A stretch of DNA of 59,449 bases. Source: Ruthenibacterium avium (GTDB lineage: Bacteria; Bacillota; Clostridia; Oscillospirales; Ruminococcaceae). The notes under the pieces are model-generated. The model saw only the letters and a program-made list of their open reading frames with translations, was not told the origin of the DNA and searched no databases. The translations under genes and the position numbers were made by a program. Shown here in pieces: positions 54,399 through 59,449 of this stretch. The first letter of the stretch is position 1. Every line of letters begins with the position of its first letter. The stretch covers positions 1-59,449 of the forward strand of contig DWYA01000028.1 of the NCBI GenBank assembly GCA_019118905.1, given 5' to 3'.

Positions 54399-54447
54399 AA
54401 AAAAGCAGATGCAACGCGAATTTATTCGTACTGCATCTGCTTTTTTT
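54399..54447 (+). terminator. Terminator of the fbp-deoD-cdd run
   Basis: AAAAAAGCAGATGCA pairs with TGCATCTGCTTTTTTT around a 16-18-base loop (stem core 54405-54413 with 54432-54440), followed by the T run. Between here and the nox promoter (54448-54609) I see only an inverted repeat at 54535-54564. Confidence 0.9.
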
Positions 54448-54609
54448 GCGCGTCAACAGTGCAGATAATATAAATTTTTTTCAAAATCTTGGCTGTTCCG
54501 CTGAAAAATCGGGCAATCATGATGACGAATGGCATTTGTTTTCATGCACATTAACGAAAACAAACACTGCTTTGAGAATATTGCACAAAAAACAAGGGGA
54601 AAAATTGGA

Positions 54610-54638
54610 TTGACAAAACTATATCAATGAGGTATATT
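54610..54638 (+). promoter_or_regulatory. Promoter of the NADH oxidase gene
   Basis: TTGACA (54610-54615) and TATATT (54633-54638) have a 17-base spacer. The start codon is about 85 bases downstream. Confidence 0.8.
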
Positions 54639-54722
54639 TAAAGCAGAGCAAGTTTATCTAATTTTTAACAGCTTGCCAAACCAGCCGTCCGGCTGAATGA
54701 AAGGAACAGTGAGGTTTTTGTT

Positions 54723-56054
54723 ATGAAGGTAGCGGTAATCGGTGCAAACCATGCGGGAACAGCAGCAATCAACACCATGCTTGACAATTATCCCAATGCA
54801 GAGGTGCATGTATTCGACCAGAACTCCAACATTAGCTTTTTGGGGTGCGGCATGGCGCTTTGGATTGGCCATCAAATCAGTGGCCCTGAAGGGCTGTTCT
54901 ATTCTTCACAGGAAAAATTGGCCGAAAAAGGCGCACACATTCACCTGAAAACGCGCGTTACCAAGGTGGATTACGCCAATAAAACGGTTTATGCCGAAGG
55001 CGAGGATGGCACTCATTACGAGCAAAGCTATGACAAGCTGATTTTGGCAACCGGTTCTGTGCCCATTTTGCCGCAAATTCCCGGCATGGATTTGGAAAAC
55101 GTGCAGACGGTCAAGCTCTATCAGCACGCCCAGGAAGTGATTGAAAAACTGGCAAATCCGTCCATTCAGCATGTCACTGTCGTGGGTGCAGGATATATTG
55201 GCGTAGAGTTGGCCGAGGCATTTGTGCGCAACGGACGCGCAACGCGCTTGATTGACTGTGCGGATACCTGCCTTTCTGGATATTACGATGCCGATTTCTG
55301 CGAGAAAATGGCGCAGAACCTCAGCGAGCACGGCGTGGAGCTGTGCTTTGGCCGCCAAGTAACCGCTGTGGAAGGTGAAAACGGAAAAGTGTCCCGTGTA
55401 GTGACCAGCAATGGCACTTTTGATACGGATATGGTGGTATTTGCCATTGGCTTCAAGCCCAATACGGCTTTGTGCGGCGACCATTTGGAATTGCTGCGCG
55501 GTGCTTACCTGGTAGACAGAACCCAAAAAACAAGCGACCCGGACATTTATGCCGTGGGCGACTGCGCAACCATCTTTAACAACGCCAAGGGAAAAGAGGA
55601 CTATATTGCACTTGCTACAAACGCGGTGCGCTCGGGTGTGTTGGCAGCGCACAACGCTTGCGGTACCCATTTGGAAAGCCCGGGTGTACAGGGGTCTAAC
55701 GGTATTTCCATTTGGGGCTTGAACTTGTTCAGCACCGGTTTAACTGCCCAAAAAGCGAAGGCTGAAGGCATGGAGGTGCTGACCACCGAGTTTACCGACT
55801 GGCAAAAAGCCGGATTTATGGAAAACGGCAACACAAAAACAACGGTTCGCATTGTTTATGATGCAGACAGCCGCGTCATTGTGGGTGCGCAGCTGATGTC
55901 GGATTATGACGTTTCGATGGGGCTGCACATGTTCTCGCTGGCCATCCAGGAGAAACTGACCATTGACAAGCTCAAGCTGTTGGATTTGTTCTTCCTGCCG
56001 CACTTCAACCAGCCGTACAACTATATCACTATGGCGGCACTTTCTGCAAAATAA
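54723..56054 (+). CDS. nox: NADH oxidase, FAD-dependent (H2O-forming type)
   Basis: This is a 443-residue flavoprotein of the pyridine nucleotide-disulfide reductase superfamily. It has the FAD fold VAVIGANHAGTAAINTML at the N-terminus, the single redox cysteine in ISFLGCGMALWIG (position about 42) typical of Nox and CoA-disulfide reductase, the NADH fold VTVVGAGYIGVELAEAFVR (about 155) and the FAD contact DIYAVGDCATIFN (about 275). The C-terminal dimerisation domain has NGISIWGLNLFSTGLTAQKAKAEG. Four-electron reduction of O2 to water removes oxygen and regenerates NAD+ in anaerobes. CoA-disulfide reductase is the main alternative. ATG 54723 has GAGG upstream; it is monocistronic between a promoter and a terminator. 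Confidence 0.92.
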   Translation: MKVAVIGANHAGTAAINTMLDNYPNAEVHVFDQNSNISFLGCGMALWIGHQISGPEGLFYSSQEKLAEKGAHIHLKTRVTKVDYANKTVYAEGEDGTHYEQSYDKLILATGSVPILPQIPGMDLENVQTVKLYQHAQEVIEKLANPSIQHVTVVGAGYIGVELAEAFVRNGRATRLIDCADTCLSGYYDADFCEKMAQNLSEHGVELCFGRQVTAVEGENGKVSRVVTSNGTFDTDMVVFAIGFKPNTALCGDHLELLRGAYLVDRTQKTSDPDIYAVGDCATIFNNAKGKEDYIALATNAVRSGVLAAHNACGTHLESPGVQGSNGISIWGLNLFSTGLTAQKAKAEGMEVLTTEFTDWQKAGFMENGNTKTTVRIVYDADSRVIVGAQLMSDYDVSMGLHMFSLAIQEKLTIDKLKLLDLFFLPHFNQPYNYITMAALSAK

Positions 56055-56064
56055 AACGAGTTTG

Positions 56065-56098
56065 AAACGGACAAGGGTTTTGCCCTTGTCCGTTTTTT
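56065..56098 (+). terminator. Terminator of nox
   Basis: AAACGGACAAGGG pairs with CCCTTGTCCGTTT, followed by TTTT; it begins 10 bases past the stop. Confidence 0.92.
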
Positions 56099-56114
56099 CT
56101 GTCTGAAAAAGTAC

Positions 56115-56170
56115 TTGACAAGCGGCGGGAAAAATGGTATTTTATCGGTGTAGGTTAGTTTAAGCTAACC
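56115..56170 (+). promoter_or_regulatory. Promoter with DtxR-like iron box 1
   Basis: TTGACA (56115-56120) and TATTTT (56138-56143), spacer 17, are followed directly by TAGGTTAGTTTAAGCTAACC (56151-56170). This is close to the DtxR/IdeR operator consensus TTAGGTTAGGCTAACCTAA and overlaps the expected start of transcription, a repressor position. Confidence 0.7.
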
Positions 56171-56225
56171 AAAAAAACGCTTAAAAGACCGATAACAAGT
56201 CTTATAGTTATTATTTTTTTAACAA

Positions 56226-56245
56226 TAGGTTAGCTTTTGCTAATT
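56226..56245 (+). promoter_or_regulatory. DtxR-like iron box 2
   Basis: TAGGTTAGCTTTTGCTAATT repeats the half-sites of box 1, 75 bases downstream and just before the ribosome binding site of the DUF3793 gene. Confidence 0.55.
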
Positions 56246-56257
56246 AGAGGTGATACC

Positions 56258-56812
56258 ATGCTGGAGCTTTATTTAATTCAACACTGTGCCCCCACTTTGG
56301 CGGGAGTAAAAAGCGCAAATTTGTTTACTTGCCCGATTCAGGATGCAAAGATGCTGCAAAAGATGATTGACAGCCATAATCAGCTATTGAACCCCAAAGG
56401 AGTTCACATCACGCTGCTGCGTGTGCGCAAGAGCGCAGCGCTGATTTATGTCTACCGCCCCGCAAAACTTGCGCAGGAGCTTCACCGGGCAGAAACAATG
56501 CACTTTCTGTCGCGCTACGGTTACGGTGCAGCAATGGATACCGAAAGCATGCTGGCGCATTTGACAAGCCGCTTGCAGGAAAGCGAATGCTTTCCCCATG
56601 AGATCGGCGTGTTCCTCAGCTATCCCTTAGAGGATGTGGTGGGGTTTATTGAAAACTGTGGGGGGAACTGCAAATGCTCCGGCTGTTGGAAGGTGTATTC
56701 CGATGAAGCGCAGGCCAAACGCCGTTTTGAACAGTATAAAAAATGCAGCTTGATTTACCGCAAGCGCTTTGACGAAGGGTATTCGCTTCACCGCCTGACG
56801 GTGGCGGCATAA
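56258..56812 (+). CDS. DUF3793 family protein
   Basis: This is a 184-residue soluble protein of a family found in anaerobic Firmicutes, usually near iron transport or flavodoxin genes; its function is not known. Recognised by LIQHCAPTLAGVKSANLFTC at the start, HITLLRVRKSAALIYVYRP in the middle and EIGVFLSYPLEDVVGFIENC with CKCSGCWKVYSDEAQAKRRF near the end. The Cys-rich segment (CGGNCKCSGCW) could bind metal. ATG 56258 follows GAGGTG. Two DtxR-like boxes upstream suggest derepression at low iron. It is followed after 77 bases by a flavodoxin gene. Confidence 0.85.
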   Translation: MLELYLIQHCAPTLAGVKSANLFTCPIQDAKMLQKMIDSHNQLLNPKGVHITLLRVRKSAALIYVYRPAKLAQELHRAETMHFLSRYGYGAAMDTESMLAHLTSRLQESECFPHEIGVFLSYPLEDVVGFIENCGGNCKCSGCWKVYSDEAQAKRRFEQYKKCSLIYRKRFDEGYSLHRLTVAA

Positions 56813-56889
56813 GCTGAACGATAATAACCAATGATTCAAGTGTCTGGTGCTTACGCCCAGGCGTACAAAAAAGAAAGGATTGATTTTTT

Positions 56890-57312
56890 ATGGCTCGTAT
56901 GGCAGTAATTTATTGGAGCGGAACAGGCAACACGGAAGCAATGGCACAAGAGGTCATGCAGGGCGCTGCAAGCGCCGGCGCACAAGCGGAGCTTTTTACG
57001 GTATCCGATTTTTCGGCGGAACAGTGTGACAACTATGATGCCTTGGCGTTCGGCTGCCCGTCTATGGGGGCAGAACAGCTGGAAGAAAGCGAGTTTGAGC
57101 CGCTTTTTACCGAGTGTGAAAGCCATTTAAAGGGCAAAAAAATTGCTTTGTTCGGCTCCTACGGCTGGGGAGACGGCGAGTGGATGCGTTCTTGGGAGGA
57201 GCGCTGTGCCTCTTTAGGGGCAGTGCTTGCGCATGACAGCGTTATTTGCTGCGGTGCACCGGACGAGGATGCCGCCGAGCAGTGCCGCGCATTGGGAAGC
57301 GCTTTGGCATAA
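56890..57312 (+). CDS. Flavodoxin
   Basis: This is a 140-residue FMN electron carrier that can replace ferredoxin when iron is scarce. The FMN phosphate loop is YWSGTGNTEAMAQEV at residues about 8-22. ALAFGCPSMGAEQLEESEF and FGSYGWGDGEWMRSWEER are the isoalloxazine-binding loops with the usual Trp. Length and start are standard. AAAGGAT lies before ATG 56890. Its position behind a DtxR-like operator and a DUF3793 gene fits an iron-limitation response. A short GCCC/GGGC hairpin with TTTTTC after the stop (about 57345-57365) is a weak terminator. Confidence 0.95.
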   Translation: MARMAVIYWSGTGNTEAMAQEVMQGAASAGAQAELFTVSDFSAEQCDNYDALAFGCPSMGAEQLEESEFEPLFTECESHLKGKKIALFGSYGWGDGEWMRSWEERCASLGAVLAHDSVICCGAPDEDAAEQCRALGSALA

Positions 57313-57510
57313 AGCGGCAAACGCGGAAATCCTTGTGGCTCTTGCCCAAAAAAGGGCGCTTTTTCAAGGGCTTTACGGTAAAGTAAACAAAATTAAAAAA
57401 ATCAGTAAATATAGGCGAAATTTGTCTGTTTTTATGTTAGAATATTGGATGAAAGAAGTCCACAAACGGGAACCCGTTGGAAAGAACATAAAAGGAGAGT
57501 GTCCAAAGTA

Positions 57511-58659
57511 ATGGCAGATGCAAAAGAGTTTTTCAATTTTGAAAACCGTGTCGCAGAGCTGGGATTGATTGCCGCCCCCGGGGCAGAGGAGCTGACGAAA
57601 AAAATCGATCATCACCTGGTCCAGTGGGCAAAAGAGGCCGGCGTGGAGATGGAAACCTTCATTATTGAAAGTGAGTGTCCGCGTTTTTCTTCCGGTGACG
57701 GTAAGGGCTTGATTCGCTCCAGCATTCGCGGTGACGATTTGTTCATTGTGGCGGACGTGGGCAATTACAGCCTGCGTTACAAAATGTTCGGCCACGAGAA
57801 CATGATGTCTCCCGACGATCATTTTCAAAATATTAAGCGTCTGATTCAAGCGGCTTCAGGCAAAGCGCACCGCATCAGCCTGATTATGCCGATGCTGTAC
57901 GGCAGCCGTCAGCACCGCCGCAGCTATCGTGAAAGCTTGGACTGCGCCTTCGCCTTGCAGGAGCTGCAAACCATGGGCGTATCCAATATCATTACGTTTG
58001 ACGCTCACGACCCCCGTATGCAGAATGCCGTGCCTTTGATGGGTCTGGACAATGTGATGCCCACCTATCAAGTTATCAAGGCGCTGCTGCGTGATATTCC
58101 CGATTTGAGCTTTGACCGCGACCACTTTATGGTGATCAGCCCGGACGAAGGCGCAATGAACCGCAATATGTACTATGCTTCCGTTTTGGGCGTCAACCTT
58201 GGTATGTTCTATAAGCGCCGCGACTATTCCCGCATTGTAAACGGCAGAAACCCCATTGTCGCACACGAGTATTTGGGCGAGAGCGTGGAAGGAAAGGATA
58301 TTTTTGTAGCAGACGATATCATTTCTTCCGGCGAGAGTATGCTGGATATTGCGGTGGCGCTGAAAGAAAAAGGAGCAAAGCGCATTTTTGCCAATGCAAC
58401 CTACGCCATTTTCACGAACGGCGTGGATGCTTTTGATAAAGCTTATGAGGACGGCTTGCTGGCTGGTGTGTTTGGCACGAACCTGACCTACCGCCGCCCG
58501 GAGCTGCTCACTCGTGAATGGTTCCACGAGGTGGATTGCTCCAAGTATATCGCTTACTTCATCTCTGCGCTGAATCATGATATGTCGATTTCGGCTGTTA
58601 TTGACCCGCACGAGCGCATCAATACGCTGCTGAAGAAGCACGGGATGCTGAAAGGCTAA
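57511..58659 (+). CDS. prs: Ribose-phosphate pyrophosphokinase, long clostridial form
   Basis: This 382-residue enzyme makes PRPP from ribose 5-phosphate and ATP. ATG 57511 follows AAAGGAGAG. The PRPP-binding loop is DIFVADDIISSGESMLDIAVA (about residues 267-287). The ATP region reads LIMPMLYGSRQHRRSYRESL where classical Prs has RQDRK, and ITFDAHDPRMQNAVP corresponds to the DxHxxQ region. The protein is about 65 residues longer than classical Prs (about 315), with an N-terminal extension (MADAKEFFNFENRVAELGLI) and a C-terminal tail. A second, classical copy probably exists elsewhere; this form may be specialised. Confidence 0.88.
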   Translation: MADAKEFFNFENRVAELGLIAAPGAEELTKKIDHHLVQWAKEAGVEMETFIIESECPRFSSGDGKGLIRSSIRGDDLFIVADVGNYSLRYKMFGHENMMSPDDHFQNIKRLIQAASGKAHRISLIMPMLYGSRQHRRSYRESLDCAFALQELQTMGVSNIITFDAHDPRMQNAVPLMGLDNVMPTYQVIKALLRDIPDLSFDRDHFMVISPDEGAMNRNMYYASVLGVNLGMFYKRRDYSRIVNGRNPIVAHEYLGESVEGKDIFVADDIISSGESMLDIAVALKEKGAKRIFANATYAIFTNGVDAFDKAYEDGLLAGVFGTNLTYRRPELLTREWFHEVDCSKYIAYFISALNHDMSISAVIDPHERINTLLKKHGMLKG

Positions 58660-58718
58660 TGCTGTTTTCTGCGCCTCTTGGGGGCAAAGGCAAGCCGTTA
58701 TAAAAGATAAAACTGCTT

Positions 58719-58752
58719 GGAAGGTGCTGCAATGCTGCGGCACCTTCTTTTT
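58719..58752 (+). terminator. Terminator of prs
   Basis: GAAGGTGC (58720-58727) pairs with GCACCTTC (58740-58747), followed by TTTTTG. Confidence 0.85.
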
Positions 58753-58839
58753 GTGCGGCGGCTTTTTTATTTTCAACTAACATAACATGATATTCGATTT
58801 GTCAAGTTATCTCGGTATAATAAAACCTGAGGTGTTACT

Positions 58840-59449
58840 ATGCAGATAAGCAGACTTTTTAAAATCGTGTACTACCTGTTGGAAAACGGAAAAGCCACCG
58901 CTGCGGAGTTAGCAGAGGAATTTGAAGTTTCCATACGAACTGTTTACAGAGATTTGGACGCGATTAGTGCTGCGGGTATTCCCATCTATGCCACACAAGG
59001 AAAAGGCGGAGGCGTTTCTTTGTTGGAAGATTATGTTTTGGAAAAATCCCTGCTTTTTGAAGAGGAGAAAGAGCAAATACTGATGGCGCTGCAAGCGCTG
59101 ACAGCCACGGACGGGGAGATAGCAAACGAATTGCTTTCTAAATTATCAGCGCTCTTTCAATTGAAAAGTACGGATTGGATTGAAGTGGATTTTTCCGACT
59201 GGGTCAAAAATACAGCGCAGCAAGATATTTTTAACGGCGTCAAAAAAGCGATTTTTGAGAAACGCATCATTGCATTTTCTTATTTTGACAATAAGGGTTT
59301 TCAGCGCAATCGCTCTGTAAAGCCGCTGAAACTGCTGTTTAAAAGCAAGGATTGGTATTTATACGGCTTTTGCCTTTTGCGAAACGACTATCGTTTTTTC
59401 AAATTAACTCGAATGAAAGACTTAGTCATTTCTAAGAAAACCTTTGTGC
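58840..59449 (+). CDS. HTH/WYL-domain transcriptional regulator, 3' end outside the window
   Basis: About 203 residues are visible and the frame is open at the right edge. The N-terminal winged helix (MQISRLFKIVYYLLENGK, ELAEEFEVSIRTVYRDLDAI, GIPIYATQGKGGGVSLLEDY) is of the DeoR/YafY type. A WYL domain begins near residue 135, with IAFSYFDNKGFQRNRSVKPL and KDWYLYGFCLLRNDYRFFKL containing the W-Y-L signature. Such regulators sense nucleic-acid or other ligands and often control neighbouring genes; the target here is off the window or itself. ATG 58840 has GAGGTG upstream and a TATAAT lies at 58816-58821. Confidence 0.92.
   Translation, partial: MQISRLFKIVYYLLENGKATAAELAEEFEVSIRTVYRDLDAISAAGIPIYATQGKGGGVSLLEDYVLEKSLLFEEEKEQILMALQALTATDGEIANELLSKLSALFQLKSTDWIEVDFSDWVKNTAQQDIFNGVKKAIFEKRIIAFSYFDNKGFQRNRSVKPLKLLFKSKDWYLYGFCLLRNDYRFFKLTRMKDLVISKKTFV

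Overview
This window reads as chromosomal DNA of an anaerobic Firmicute, most likely a Clostridia/Oscillospiraceae-type organism. That assignment is inferred from gene content: rubredoxin, a flavodoxin behind DtxR-like iron boxes, H2O-forming-type NADH oxidase, class III fructose-bisphosphatase, type III and type I glutamine synthetases, an ANTAR antiterminator, T-box and TPP riboswitch leaders, and clear AGGAGG-type ribosome binding sites. It is mostly core metabolism. I see no phage, plasmid, CRISPR array or intact insertion sequence.

Layout. (1) 1-3.9 kb: the 3' end of a small membrane protein gene, then a DUF5107/TPR gene broken by two frameshifts. (2) 4.0-9.3 kb: a four-gene operon of an HSP90-family chaperone followed by three tandem paralogous, helix-rich proteins of unknown function; this is the least ordinary protein system here. 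(3) 9.3-16.1 kb: a small membrane protein, a TauE/SafE permease, a Ca2+-type P-type ATPase behind a probable Mn2+ (yybP-ykoY) riboswitch with terminator, an RpiB-type isomerase, small proteins and tRNA-Ser(GGA). (4) 16.3-33.3 kb: a glutamine-centred block. gltB-gltD-asnB run leftward; glnA (type III), pyrG-glnA (type I)-ANTAR regulator and an orphan WbpG/HisF2/HisH2-like amidotransferase trio run rightward. Several of these genes have intrinsic-terminator hairpins in their leaders.

(5) 33.3-42.3 kb: a cytidylate-kinase-like protein, a thiamine transporter under a TPP riboswitch, endonuclease III, glyA, a rubredoxin gene (51 aa) with a structured leader, an esterase, rarA and a GH3 beta-glucosidase. 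(6) 42.3-50.1 kb: T-box-alaS-hinT-phosphoribosyltransferase-comEC-holA-rnmV, closely packed and co-directional; the ComEC tail lacks visible metallo-beta-lactamase motifs. (7) 50.1-59.4 kb: a radical SAM activase, class III fbp, a deoD-cdd salvage pair, NADH oxidase, a DtxR-box-controlled DUF3793-flavodoxin unit, a long-form PRPP synthetase and a WYL regulator cut by the window end.

How the genes fit together. Block 4 assimilates ammonia (GS/GOGAT) and spends glutamine amide on asparagine, CTP and, by inference, an amidino sugar. The ANTAR protein inside the block is a natural candidate for controlling leader terminators there, although the canonical paired hexaloops were not found. A MITE-like repeat of about 160 bp appears near 10.9 kb and between the divergent gltB and glnA genes, with a fragment near 30.4 kb. 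All family names come from reading motifs by eye; no database search was run.
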